A DNA stretch of 64,000 nucleotides. It comes from Akkermansiaceae bacterium (lineage in GTDB: Bacteria; Verrucomicrobiota; Verrucomicrobiia; Verrucomicrobiales; Akkermansiaceae). Where the stretch lies: assembly GCA_905182475.1 (NCBI GenBank), contig CAJJBR010000002.1, positions 20,103 to 84,102 on the forward strand. The letters run 5' to 3'. Each line of letters starts with the position of its first letter. Position 1 is the first letter of the stretch. The translations under genes and the position numbers were made by a program. Shown in pieces: positions 45,373 to 54,222 of this stretch. The notes beneath the pieces are model-generated. The model made no database searches. It was not told where the DNA came from and saw nothing but the letters and a program-made list of their open reading frames with translations.

Positions 45373-45753
45373 TCACTCCTTCGTCCACAGCCGCGTATTC
45401 AGATCGAGAGTCTCGGTGATCCGCAGGACGATCATCAGGCGCACAAGAAAACCGTGGAGGATGGGGACGTCCCCAGCAGGAGCCGAGATGTCCGGTTCGA
45501 ACCAATCCTCTGTTTTCGGGATCGCCAGATGCAGGCAGGAATCCATCAGCACCGCCCGCAAGTTCGAAGACCAGTCGCCCCGCAACGCGAGGAAACGCTC
45601 CTGCATGTCCGGCGTCAGCAGATACCTCGCTGCCAGCGGATCGTCCGCCGTGACTTTAAAGGCCTTTTCAAACTCCGGGCTCTCAAGTCGGACGAGGTTT
45701 CTGGAAAGCCCCTGCATCTTCCTACCGATCCAGCCGAAATTCGCCTCCTTCAT
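45373..45753 (-). pseudogene. C-terminal fragment of a DUF3137 protein
   Basis: 126 codons are open. FGWIGRKMQGLSRNLVRLES, then PEFEKAFKVTADDPLAARYL, then LTPDMQERFLAL and LHLAIPKTEDWFEP match the C-terminal half of DUF3137 proteins (pattern FEKxFxVxxxDxxxARYxLTPxxMERxL). The membrane-spanning N-terminal half expected of the family is absent, and upstream codons run into a TAA within about 45 bp. I read it as a 5'-deleted remnant, though a short stand-alone version is possible. Confidence 0.55.
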
Positions 45754-45754
45754 C

Positions 45755-45853
45755 GTGCTAGGCGCAGCGCTGATTCTACTCGGGCTATTTTACAACAAGT
45801 TCGCAGACGTGATCAAAACGTTGCTGGATGATGAGAAGCGAAAGGAACCGTGA
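45755..45853 (+). CDS. Possible tiny membrane protein
   Basis: A GTG at 45755 opens a 32-codon frame: one hydrophobic helix (VLGAALILLGLFYNKFADVI) and a charged tail (KTLLDDEKRKEP). Its TGA lies inside the family B repeat at 45843. It starts two bases from the presumed start of the DUF3137 fragment on the other strand. There is no ribosome-binding site that I can see, so it may be chance. Confidence 0.2.
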   Translation: MLGAALILLGLFYNKFADVIKTLLDDEKRKEP

Positions 45854-45933
45854 TTTAGAAATCGCGACAACCTCGGCGACTTACCGGCAAAGCTAGCTCC
45901 CATTGCAGGCGCGATTTCCAAATCGCGGTTCCT
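45843..45933. repeat. Dispersed element with inverted ends, family B, copy 1
   Basis: AGGAACCGTGATTTAGAAAT, then CGCGAC, opens the unit, and GCGATTTCCAAATCGCGGTT, then CCT, closes it as the imperfect inverse. The 91-bp length matches copies at 53089 and 63584. The ends are AT-rich palindromes within GC-rich flanks. No open frame lies inside, so it is a non-autonomous REP/MITE-like element. Confidence 0.85.
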
Positions 45934-45998
45934 CTCCTCAATCAGAGTTCATTATCAGCCAGCGGGATGATCTACGGATCGTCGCATAAAGGCCTTCC

Positions 45999-47360
45999 TC
46001 AGATCTCAAACTCAACACCCGGCTCGGGGATGATGACCTCGACGCCTGGGAGTCGGGTTTCCAGCTCTTGCTTGAACCAAGCCATCGCGCCATCGTCTCC
46101 GTGGACTAGGAAAATTTTCTTCGGTTTCACGCTGACCGCGAAGTCGGCGATGGCATCGCGAGTGGAGTGGCCAGAGAAATCAAAGGCGCGGACTTCGCAG
46201 TTGAGTTTCACCTTCGGGTAGGCGGGATCGAGTTCGACCATGTCGCCGTGCTCCGCGGCACGGATATTGCCGCCGGGAGTGTCTTCAGCCGCGTAGCCTA
46301 CGAAGAACAGCCCGTGCTTTTTGTTTTCCAAAAGACCCTGACGCGCGAAGTTGTTGGAGACGGTTTTGGGCGACATCATGCCGCTGGAGAGCGCGTAGAT
46401 ACAGCCGTTGTTGAATGGGATTGGGCCAACGCGTTTTTTGTTCCCACCGGCGAGTTCCATATCCGTCATGAACTTGAAACCACGGCGGTTGCGGCGTGTG
46501 ACATCAGAGAACTTGTCGTAAATCGTGGTCATCTTGCTACTGAGACCGCCGATGTAAACTGGCACCTTTTGGTCAACGAGACCCTCCTCCTTGAAGCGCT
46601 GGAGCATGGCGAGCACCTCCTGGGTCTTGCCCATCGCGAAGACAGGGAGCAGCGCGGAGCCGCCACGATCGAGAGCGCCATTGATCGCCTTGGCGAGTTC
46701 GTTTTCCTCCTCGCGGCGCGAGTAGTCCGCACGGCGCGGCTGCTCGCCGCGGGTGGTTTCCACGATCAGCACATCGACTTCCTCTTTGGGGAAAATCGCA
46801 CCCTTTTGCAAGGTGCTGTCTTCGAAGTTTACGTCCCCCGTGTAGAAAACCTTTTTCCCCTCTGCCTCGAACATGATTCCGACGGAACCCATGATGTGAC
46901 CGGCATCGAAAAACTCCGCCTGAACTTTCCCTTTCTCGTCCACGTCGAATTTCTTCCCCACATTCCGGCGCTCGAAGATACCCTTCATGCGGTCGAGCTG
47001 GCGATGGTTGAAAAACGGATAGTCGGTAATACCTAGCTCGGTGCGCTTGGATTCCATTACATTGACGGAGTTGTGCAGCATCGCGCAGGCGAGTTCCGCA
47101 GTTTCCGGGCTGATGAAAATCTTCGCATTTCTTTGACGCTTGGAAGCGACTGGCAAGGTGCCGACATGATCCAGGTGCGAGTGAGTGATGAAAATCGCAT
47201 CGGCAGTATCATCCTTGATGAGTTCGTATCGCGGCTGGGCGGTGAGACCCTCCTCTTTCGGGTGCATCCCGGCATCGAGAATCACTTTTACTCCGCCGGA
47301 TTCGAGCAAATATGAATTCGCCCCGATCCCGACATCTCTGCACATGCTTTTGAAAACCAT
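45999..47360 (-). CDS. MBL-fold beta-CASP ribonuclease (CPSF73-like)
   Basis: The protein has 453 residues from the ATG at 47360 (MVFKSMCRDVGIGANSYLLE). Zinc motifs are in order: FITHSHLDHVGTLPV, FDAGHIMGSVGI, FYTGDVNFEDS. The beta-CASP motifs are VETTRGEQ, LLPVFAMGKTQEVLAML, FDFSGHSTRD and FLVHGDDG. This architecture is that of RNA-processing exo/endonucleases related to CPSF-73 and Ysh1. It is cytoplasmic and probably acts in RNA maturation or decay. It is a single gene facing a decayed protease gene across about 130 bp. Confidence 0.9.
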   Translation of the reverse strand: MVFKSMCRDVGIGANSYLLESGGVKVILDAGMHPKEEGLTAQPRYELIKDDTADAIFITHSHLDHVGTLPVASKRQRNAKIFISPETAELACAMLHNSVNVMESKRTELGITDYPFFNHRQLDRMKGIFERRNVGKKFDVDEKGKVQAEFFDAGHIMGSVGIMFEAEGKKVFYTGDVNFEDSTLQKGAIFPKEEVDVLIVETTRGEQPRRADYSRREEENELAKAINGALDRGGSALLPVFAMGKTQEVLAMLQRFKEEGLVDQKVPVYIGGLSSKMTTIYDKFSDVTRRNRRGFKFMTDMELAGGNKKRVGPIPFNNGCIYALSSGMMSPKTVSNNFARQGLLENKKHGLFFVGYAAEDTPGGNIRAAEHGDMVELDPAYPKVKLNCEVRAFDFSGHSTRDAIADFAVSVKPKKIFLVHGDDGAMAWFKQELETRLPGVEVIIPEPGVEFEI

Positions 47361-47489
47361 AACTTTGCGCACCCTCCGCAATCCACCGCTCACTGTCAAC
47401 CCGCGTGCAGCCCGGATAGGGCTATACGATTTCCCTCGTCGAAAAATGCGGCAATAACCCAGTATCGGGCTATACTCTGTAACTACCGC

Positions 47490-48571
47490 ATGCGCCTTTC
47501 AGTTTCCCATTTCCCGACACCTCTCTTTCTCGCTCTCCTGACATTGTCCGCAAGCGCACTGGAGATCCGCGAATACGAACCGGCACGTCACGACCGTTTC
47601 GTATCCGTCACGGGCGGAATGGAAATCAATCCCAACGCCTACTACGGCGCGGTGGATTACACGGCGGTTGGCTTCGGGACGAACCCGAACGACGTGAGGC
47701 AGTTCGCCCTAGTGACTCCGGAACACGTGCTTTTCGCTAAACATTTCGCCTTCGGAGGAAACATTCGCTTCATCAATACGGACGGAACGGTGCTCAACCG
47801 ATCTATTGGCGCACTCACTGAAGTTCCGAACGGCACGGGCGGGGTCTCGGACCTGATAATTATAAAACTTTCCGCGCCCGTAACAGAGGTCGACAAGATC
47901 ACGCCGTTTCCATACCTCAATCTCGCGAGCGAAACAAACTACCTCACCAAAGAGCTAACCACTTTCGGCTAGGAGCTGCGCGGCGGGCTGGGTGTGATTT
48001 TAAATTTTTCGAATTTCAGCCAAGATGGCCCTCCCACCATCGGAACCACCCGCACCTTCACCTTCCGCCACAACGTTTTTACCGGAAGCGATGATGATGC
48101 TGTCGCTGTCAGCGGGGATTCGGGCAGCCCGACCTTCGCTGATGGCAATGGAAAGCCCGCGCTTGTCGGTGTTCACCTCGCCGCCTCCCAAGGCACGTTT
48201 GACAACTCCACTAGCGACACCTTCGTCTTGCACTACGCGGAAACGGTCAACGGGCTCCTTGCCTCAAGCGGTTACCAGCTGATCCCCGCGTTTCCGGATG
48301 CGGTAACTCTGAGTTCCGCAGCTACCCACGATCCTTTCCTCCAATCTTCCCCCGCCGCACGGACGCCACCGAACGCGGATTGGACTACCAACTCGAATTT
48401 TCCGAAACGCTGGGAGAAAATTCATGGAGCCAAACCCTGCCACCAGGCTTTTTGATGAACGCGGAGGCATACGATCCAGATGTGCCCGGCTTCGAAATGG
48501 TCACCTCCACCTTTCCTGCGGGAACCCCGGAGAAGCGGTTCGTGCGGATGAATCTCACGCTGAATGAGTGA
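47490..48571 (+). pseudogene. Secreted trypsin-like serine protease with two disabling changes
   Basis: A signal peptide (PLFLALLTLSASALE) and a chymotrypsin-fold domain are visible: candidate His in VTPEHVLFAKHF, Asp in GGVSDLIIIKLSAPV, Ser in SGDSGSPTFADG. The frame is broken by TAG at 47970-47972 after LTKELTTFG and resumes at once in the same frame (ELRGGLGVILNFSNFS). A second lesion near the CCCCC run at about 48351 moves the frame by one base, after which RGLDYQLEFSETLG runs to the TGA at 48571. Length and order of parts otherwise look complete, so decay is recent or the assembly has errors. Confidence 0.75.
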
Positions 48572-48576
48572 GGAGT

Positions 48577-48594
48577 CGGGACATTCCTGTCCCG
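48577..48594. terminator. Short hairpin after the protease pseudogene
   Basis: CGGGACA, loop TTCC, TGTCCCG form a perfect 7-bp stem six bases past the final stop codon. No T run follows. It may be a terminator remnant or a small dispersed palindrome. Confidence 0.4.
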
Positions 48595-48809
48595 GCATGC
48601 TGTCTTCCCATGGCTTGACCCGAACGGGTGCAACTGAAAGTGGTGGGCAGAAACCAAAAATTCCCCAACCCCAACGAGCTTGGCTTTGGCTGCGATGCGT
48701 CCACCTGGCACTTTCAGCACCTTTTCACGACACTGCGTTTTCGGGCGCTCTCAGAGCACGGGGAGTGGGCGCGACGGAGCGATTACATTCCGAAATGATG
48801 CAAGGTGGA

Positions 48810-50186
48810 TCATTCCCCGGCCATGGTGGCGGGGTCTAGGGCTTGGGTGAGTTGCTCGGGAGTGATGCCCAACTCGGAATTTTTTTCCTCACAAAGCTGC
48901 CGAACAGTTTTGCTGGTCTTGATCGATTCCTTGGCGATGGCCGCCGCTTTTTCGTAGCCAATGAGCGGGACGAGGGAGGTGACCATGGAGAGGGATTGTT
49001 CGATGAGCTCCTCGCAGCGGGCTTCGTTCGCAGTGATGCCATTTACGCATTTTTCAGCGAAAACGGTGGTGGCGGAGGCGAGTAGGCGGATGGATTCCAA
49101 GGTTGTTTGACCGAGGAGTGGCATGAAGGTGTTCAGCTCGAACTGACCGTTCGCCCCGCAGAACGTGACTGTCGTCTGATTTCCGAAAACACGGGCGGCG
49201 ACCATGGTTAGAGCCTCGCAAAGGACGGGGTTGATCTTTCCCGGCATAATGGAGGATCCGGGCTGAATGGCGGGGAGGCTGATCTCACCGATGGAACAGC
49301 GCGGGCCGGAACCGAGGAGTCGGATATCGTTGGCGATCTTGAAAAGGGAGGTGGCGATGGTATTGAGCTGGCCGTGGGCTTCGACCAAGGCATCGCGAGC
49401 GGCCTGGGCTTCGAAAGGGTTTTCGGCGCGGTGCATTTCGAGGCCGGTGCGGTCGTTGAGGAATGCGATGGCCGTTTCAGGAAATTTTTCATGGCGGTTC
49501 AGGCCGGTGCCGATAGCGGTGCCTCCGAGAGGGATTTCGAGTAGGGTCTTGATCGCCTTATGGCATCGGTCAATCCCACGCTCCGCCTGTTTCGCATAGC
49601 CAGAGAACTCCTGGCCGAGCCGCATTGGGACGGCATCCATAAGATGGGTACGGCCGATTTTGAGAACCTCGTGAAATTCCGCCGATTTTGTTTCCAAGGA
49701 TTTCCGCAGCGCATCCAATGCAGGTATCAAGGTATCGCGAAGCTGAAGACAGGCGGCGAGATGGAGAGCGGTGGGGAAGGTGTCGTTGGATGATTGGCCG
49801 AGATTGACGTGGTCGTTCGGATGGACATCGGTTCCGCGTTGGCGGCAGAGGGTGGCGATGACCTCGTTCGCATTCATGTTCGTGGAGGTGCCGGAGCCGG
49901 TCTGATAGACATCCACGGGAAAATGGTCGTCGTGTTTCCCATCGGTGATTTCTCGCGCGGCTTTAACGATCACATCCGCCAACTCCTGAGGGAGAGATCC
50001 CAACTTCGCATTTGCAAGGGCGGCGGATTCCTTGATCAGGCCGTAGCCGTGGATGATGGCGGAATCCACCGTCTGCCCGGAGATGGGGAAATTCTCCACC
50101 GCGCGCTGGGTCGAGGCTCCGTAGAGCGCATCGGCGGGGACGGCAAGATCGCCCATGGAATCGTGTTCGAGACGGGTTTCTAGCAT
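48810..50186 (-). CDS. fumC: Class II fumarate hydratase
   Basis: The protein has 458 residues from the ATG at 50186 (MLETRLEHDSMGDLAVPADA). The superfamily signature GSSIMPGKINPVLCEAL is intact near residue 310. Other marks are YQTGSGTSTNMNANEVIATL, HVNLGQSSNDTFPTALH, KIGRTHLMDAVPMRLGQEFS and GTAIGTGLN. It converts fumarate to malate in the citric-acid cycle without an iron-sulfur cluster. It is the only gene in its transcript as far as seen; mtfA lies 106 bp upstream on the same strand. Confidence 0.96.
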   Translation of the reverse strand: MLETRLEHDSMGDLAVPADALYGASTQRAVENFPISGQTVDSAIIHGYGLIKESAALANAKLGSLPQELADVIVKAAREITDGKHDDHFPVDVYQTGSGTSTNMNANEVIATLCRQRGTDVHPNDHVNLGQSSNDTFPTALHLAACLQLRDTLIPALDALRKSLETKSAEFHEVLKIGRTHLMDAVPMRLGQEFSGYAKQAERGIDRCHKAIKTLLEIPLGGTAIGTGLNRHEKFPETAIAFLNDRTGLEMHRAENPFEAQAARDALVEAHGQLNTIATSLFKIANDIRLLGSGPRCSIGEISLPAIQPGSSIMPGKINPVLCEALTMVAARVFGNQTTVTFCGANGQFELNTFMPLLGQTTLESIRLLASATTVFAEKCVNGITANEARCEELIEQSLSMVTSLVPLIGYEKAAAIAKESIKTSKTVRQLCEEKNSELGITPEQLTQALDPATMAGE

Positions 50187-50292
50187 TTCTAAAGAAACGG
50201 TCGGTTGGGCGGAAATGCAAGGGGCTGGCTGTGTTTTGCTGGAGGCTGCGGGTCGCAACTCCCACGACCTGCCGCGAGACGCGGCTGAGACC

Positions 50293-51069
50293 TCATCCCT
50301 TCCACGCTTCCGGATCTAGGCCGTAGAATTCCTTCATCTCACCATATAGATCCGGATGTTTCCTTCGCAGTTGCCGTGGTTTTTCGAAAAAAGTCTCTGT
50401 CACGACTGCGAAAAACTCCGCCGGGTTCGTGGCTCCGTAGGGATCAATGAGGGTCTTTTTCCCGCTTTCCAGCAACTTGTGAAAATCGGCGTAATTCTCG
50501 CGGAACACCCGTGCCCAGGAACGGTAGGCTTCTCGGCTAGGGAGACCAGGAGCACCATCTGTCGCTCCGTCCTCATGGTCGAGCTGGTGGGCGAACTCAT
50601 GGAAAGTGACATTTTCCGCATCGTGGATATTCCGTGCACCGTGCTCTACGGAAGACCATGAGAGGATGACGGTTCCCGTTTCCCAAGACTCTCCGAGGCG
50701 GTGGACTTCCGCTTCGGTAACGATCCCGAATGCATCCTGCCGTTTCTGAACGGAGCTAAAAGTGCTGGGGTAGAGATATACGTTCCGTAGCTCTGGGTAG
50801 GGCTCCCCTTTCCGATGCAGGACGAGCATGCATGCCTGCGCGGCGACGGTGAGGATCATTTCTTCGGTAAGGTCCAGCCCATTGCAGCCCTCAAAGCGTG
50901 TGGAGGAAATGAAACGGGCGATACGTTCGTTCAAAAGTAGTCGTAGATCCTCCGGGAGGTGGGAATAAAGCGGCACGTTTTCCCTCAGCAGTACAATCCA
51001 TTCTTCTTTGAAAACCGCTTCCACCTGTTCCTCGTCACTGAAAAATTCTTTGATTTTCTGCCAAATCAT
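50293..51069 (-). CDS. mtfA: MtfA-type zinc metallopeptidase
   Basis: The protein has 258 residues. The zinc-binding motif VTFHEFAHQLDHEDG is near residue 150, and the third ligand region AEFFAVVTETFFEKPRQLRR follows. The N-terminal helices (EEWIVLLRENVPLYSHLPED) and NVYLYPSTF match MtfA (DUF980). In E. coli MtfA binds the glucose repressor Mlc and has peptidase activity. Whether an Mlc partner exists here is unknown. It is divergent from msrA across about 90 bp. Confidence 0.92.
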   Translation of the reverse strand: MIWQKIKEFFSDEEQVEAVFKEEWIVLLRENVPLYSHLPEDLRLLLNERIARFISSTRFEGCNGLDLTEEMILTVAAQACMLVLHRKGEPYPELRNVYLYPSTFSSVQKRQDAFGIVTEAEVHRLGESWETGTVILSWSSVEHGARNIHDAENVTFHEFAHQLDHEDGATDGAPGLPSREAYRSWARVFRENYADFHKLLESGKKTLIDPYGATNPAEFFAVVTETFFEKPRQLRRKHPDLYGEMKEFYGLDPEAWKG

Positions 51070-51158
51070 AGTCCCACGATGCCCCGGTGGATGCTTGTTG
51101 CCAAAACCAAATTATCCGGCTCCCTTGCGCGCTGCGAAATTCCACCTATCGTCCCGCC

Positions 51159-51716
51159 ATGGACGCCGACCCAAAATCCTCCGCCACCACCCCGGAAATT
51201 CCAGATGGAGCAGAAGCCATTACTCTCGGAGCAGGTTGCTTCTGGTGCATCGAGGCAGCTTACAACCAGCTCGAAGGCGTGCACTCCGCCGTCTCCGGAT
51301 ACATAGGCGGAAAAACGGACAGCCCTACCTACCAGGACATCTGCACCGGCCAGACCGGCCACGCGGAGGTTGTGCGAGTGGTCTTCGATCCGGAAAAAAT
51401 CAGCTTAGAGCGTGTGCTCGCATGGTTCTGGGATCTCCACGACCCGACCCAGCTCAACCGCCAAGGAAACGATGCCGGCACCCAGTACCGTTCGGAGATC
51501 TTCCTAGAAAATGAAACCCAACGCGAGACTTGCGAGGCTTCGAAAGACGCCGCCCAAAGCAATTTCCCGAAACCAATCGTCACGGCAATCTCGATAGCTT
51601 CAAAATTCTATCCCGCAGAGAAATACCATCAGGATTACTACTTCCAGAACCCGGGAGCCGGATACTGCCAGTTCGTGGTCGAACCGAAGCTCAAAAAGCT
51701 CGGACTGAAACACTGA
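51159..51716 (+). CDS. msrA: Peptide methionine sulfoxide reductase MsrA
   Basis: The protein has 185 residues from the ATG at 51159. The catalytic box is LGAGCFWCIEAAYNQLEGV near residue 27. VSGYIGGKTDSPTYQDICTG, QTGHAEVVRVVFDP and FWDLHDPTQLNRQGNDAGTQ are standard MsrA segments. The end YHQDYYFQNPGAGYC carries a possible resolving Cys. It repairs Met-S-sulfoxide in proteins. It is a single gene in the cytoplasm, since no signal peptide is present. Confidence 0.95.
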   Translation: MDADPKSSATTPEIPDGAEAITLGAGCFWCIEAAYNQLEGVHSAVSGYIGGKTDSPTYQDICTGQTGHAEVVRVVFDPEKISLERVLAWFWDLHDPTQLNRQGNDAGTQYRSEIFLENETQRETCEASKDAAQSNFPKPIVTAISIASKFYPAEKYHQDYYFQNPGAGYCQFVVEPKLKKLGLKH

Positions 51717-51916
51717 AATCCATAGATCGTTTACCCGCAGTCCTTTGTGCAAATCTTCCAAATCACGTAAGACCTGGGAAGTAATCCCATTCATTTTTCG
51801 ACCGAAAAAAGCTGACAGATTGGCGTGCCAAATGCTCGTATGGGGTAGTTGCAAAGCATAAATCCGATGGTAAATAATCCATCTCCGCCGGACATCCGCC
51901 AACCCCTCCAAACTCA

Positions 51917-53104
51917 ATGCCAGACGTCTGCCTCTACTTTCAAGTGCACCAGCCCAACCGTCTCCTCGCGGGCAACGGCAAGAAGTCTCTCTCGCCTCCC
52001 TACGAGGATGACAAGCTGAACCGTGAAATCCTCAACCGGGTAGCAGACAACTGCTACTTGCCTGCGAACGAGATGTTCAAGAAGCGCATCGAGGAAAACC
52101 ACGGGCTTTTCCGCATGGCGCTGTCCATCACCGGCACCGTCATCGAGCAGTTCCGGAAATTCCGCCCCGATGTGCTGGAGTCTTTCCAAGATCTGGTCGC
52201 GACCGGCGGTGTTGAGCTTCTCGCAGAAACCTACTCCCACTCCCTCGCTTGCGTATATTCCGACAAGGAATTTCAGCGCCAAGTGGACCTCCACCTTGAA
52301 CTTATGGAAGAGTGCTTTTCCGTGAGACCACGGGTTTTCCGGAATACCGAGCTGATTTACAACAATACCATCGCTGCCAAGGCCGAGACGCTGGGCTTCG
52401 AGGGCATTATTGCGGAAGGAACACCCGGCTTCATCGGCCAGTATTCGCCAAACTACCTTTACCACGCACCGGACACCGCACGGATCAAGACCCTGCTACG
52501 CAACCACACTCTTTCCAACGACCTTGCCTTCCGTTTCTCTGATCCCTCATGGGGCGGGTATCCGCTTACTTGGGAAAAATTCACGGATTGGATGGCCCAA
52601 TCACCGGGTGATATCGTGAATCTGTTCATGGATTACGAGTCCATCGGCGAACACCAAAAAGCTGATAAGGGAATTTATGATTTCTGGGAAAAAGTCCCGG
52701 AAATCCTCATCGAGGCAGGCTCACAATGGGTTACGCCCGCCGAGGCCGTTGCCATCTACAGCTCTTCAAAGGAATACGATTGCCCGAAAGTCACCTCTTG
52801 GGCAGATGCGGAACGCGACATCTCCGCATGGACGGGGAACGCGATGCAGAAAGAGGCCGTCGCCAAAATTCAAGCATTGGAAGAGCCAGTCATGGCCTCT
52901 GGCGACGACACCCTGATCGGTACCTGGGCGCGGCTCCAGTCATCGGATCACCTGTATTGGATGTCCACGAAGGGCGGAACCGACGGAGAGGTCACCAATT
53001 ACTTCTCCCCCTACCGGAATGCGGACCAAGCCCACAGCATTTTCATGGCAGCGTTGGCGGATTTGGAAAAGCGCTCCGCAGTGCGGAAAGGAACCGTGGT
53101 TTAG
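51917..53104 (+). CDS. GH57-family alpha-amylase/glucan hydrolase
   Basis: The protein has 395 residues. The N-terminal motif VCLYFQVHQPNRL (with H-x-Q-P) and ETYSHSLA are GH57 hallmarks. The probable nucleophile is Glu145 in FRNTELIYNNTIAAK, and the acid/base is Asp239 in NLFMDYESIGEHQ. Absence of a signal peptide suggests a cytoplasmic enzyme for glycogen or maltodextrin. The last codons (GTVV and the TAG) lie inside a family B repeat, so the natural 3' end may have been replaced by the repeat insertion. Confidence 0.9.
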   Translation: MPDVCLYFQVHQPNRLLAGNGKKSLSPPYEDDKLNREILNRVADNCYLPANEMFKKRIEENHGLFRMALSITGTVIEQFRKFRPDVLESFQDLVATGGVELLAETYSHSLACVYSDKEFQRQVDLHLELMEECFSVRPRVFRNTELIYNNTIAAKAETLGFEGIIAEGTPGFIGQYSPNYLYHAPDTARIKTLLRNHTLSNDLAFRFSDPSWGGYPLTWEKFTDWMAQSPGDIVNLFMDYESIGEHQKADKGIYDFWEKVPEILIEAGSQWVTPAEAVAIYSSSKEYDCPKVTSWADAERDISAWTGNAMQKEAVAKIQALEEPVMASGDDTLIGTWARLQSSDHLYWMSTKGGTDGEVTNYFSPYRNADQAHSIFMAALADLEKRSAVRKGTVV

Positions 53105-53178
53105 AAACCGCGACCTATCGAGCGAACCACCCTTCACCTAGCTCCCGTAGCAGATGCGGTTTCTAAATCACGGTTCCT
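53089..53178. repeat. Dispersed element with inverted ends, family B, copy 2
   Basis: AGGAACCGTGGTTTAGAAAC, then CGCGACC, opens it and TTTCTAAATCACGGTTCCT closes it, 90 bp in all. The opening arm supplies the stop codon of the GH57 gene. Confidence 0.85.
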
Positions 53179-53218
53179 TTCTGCTTCCGCAGGAAGAAAT
53201 CGAGGCACTCAGATTTTA

Positions 53219-53887
53219 TTACTTCAGATCCGGACGGTTTCGGCGGGTGCGCTCAACGGCTTTTTCCTTCCGCCACTCCGCGATCTTCGCGTGGTTTCCG
53301 GAAAGAAGGATCTCAGGAACTTTTTCCCCCATGAATGCGACAGGTCGCGTGTAGCAGGGTGCCTCTAACAAATTGGGATCGGAAAAAGACTCCTCGATGG
53401 CGGATTGTGAATCGCCAAGAGCACCGGGAAGCAGGCGGACCACAGCATCGCATAAGACGGCAGCGGCGATTGCCCCATTGGTGAGGACGTAGTCGCCGAT
53501 GGAAATTTCTTCGTCGATGAGGCTCTCGATAATCCGGTGGTCAATACCTTCGTAGTGCCCGCAGACGATGAGAAGATGAGTTTCCGAAGAAAGTTCCCGG
53601 ACACGAGCCTGTTTCAAAGCCGCACCCTGCGGAGTCATCAGGATCACACGGGTGTTTTCCTTTTTCAATGAAGTGATCGCGGCATGCAGCGGTCCCGGCT
53701 GGAGCACCATCCCCGGACCTCCACCACAGGGCGTATCATCCACACGCCTGTGCTTGTCTTCCGACCAGTCACGCAGGTTGTGCCCCCGGATTTCCACAAG
53801 CCCTGCGTCACGCGCACGCTGAATGATGGAATCGCTAAGCGGCTGCAGAGCGATCTCGGGAAAGAGGGTGAGGATGTCGATTTTCAT
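53219..53887 (-). CDS. trmD: tRNA (guanine-N1)-methyltransferase TrmD
   Basis: The protein has 222 residues. It begins MKIDILTLFPEIALQPLSDS. The trefoil-knot SAM site is seen in DTPCGGGPGMVLQPGPLHAA, LIVCGHYEGIDHRIIESLID and EISIGDYVLTNGAIAA. It methylates G37 of tRNA to hold the reading frame. The usual companions rpsP, rimM and rplS are not adjacent. Upstream, with no spacing, is the stop codon of a PemK/MazF-like fragment on the same strand, so trmD may be read through from that remnant's promoter. Confidence 0.96.
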   Translation of the reverse strand: MKIDILTLFPEIALQPLSDSIIQRARDAGLVEIRGHNLRDWSEDKHRRVDDTPCGGGPGMVLQPGPLHAAITSLKKENTRVILMTPQGAALKQARVRELSSETHLLIVCGHYEGIDHRIIESLIDEEISIGDYVLTNGAIAAAVLCDAVVRLLPGALGDSQSAIEESFSDPNLLEAPCYTRPVAFMGEKVPEILLSGNHAKIAEWRKEKAVERTRRNRPDLK

Positions 53888-54046
53888 TTAGCTGTCCTCC
53901 AGGGTCAGTATGAGCTGGAAGGTAGCGAGGATGCGGGTGGAGGTTTCCGAGTCAAGCTCCCCCATGGGGCGCAGGGTCTTGCGGTTGATGGGGCGGATGA
54001 GAGAGAGTAAAATCGGGACTTTTCGATTTTGATGAGGTTTTCTCCT
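53888..54046 (-). pseudogene. C-terminal fragment resembling PemK/MazF toxins
   Basis: 53 codons end with a TAA directly against the trmD ATG: KVPILLSLIRPINRKTLRPM, then GELDSETSTRILATFQLILT. This recalls the end of MazF/PemK toxins (QIRxIDKxRLxxxIGxLxxExxxxIxxALxxIL). No start or N-terminal half is present, and upstream lies a direct-repeat motif. The identification rests on about 40 residues. Confidence 0.4.
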
Positions 54047-54082
54047 TAGTGGTAATCATTTTCCAGTCAGATTTATAGTCTT

Positions 54083-54116
54083 CATCCGTCAAATCCGTCA
54101 AATCCGTGGTTAAATC
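54083..54116. repeat. Short tandem motif of a widespread dispersed repeat
   Basis: CATCCGT, CAAATCCGT, CAAATCCGT, GGTTAAATC run in tandem. The reverse strand reads ACCACGGATTTGACGGATTT, a form of the ACCACGGATTTCACGGATT motif that I know from intergenic regions of many environmental bacteria. Its function is unknown. Confidence 0.55.
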
Positions 54117-54222
54117 ATCTCTGTAGTCCCTAGTGTAGGAACCTTGGAGGCAGGCTCGCCCAATGCCGCTCTTGCTTCCTACCCCGTGGTCAGGCTAGCT
54201 TCTTGCTCCACTCCCCACCGTT

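Noticed and set aside
54001..54060. Small frame MITTKEKTSSKSKSPDF on the minus strand
   Set aside because: It lies between repeat motifs, ends quickly, and an alternative frame better matches a PemK/MazF end.
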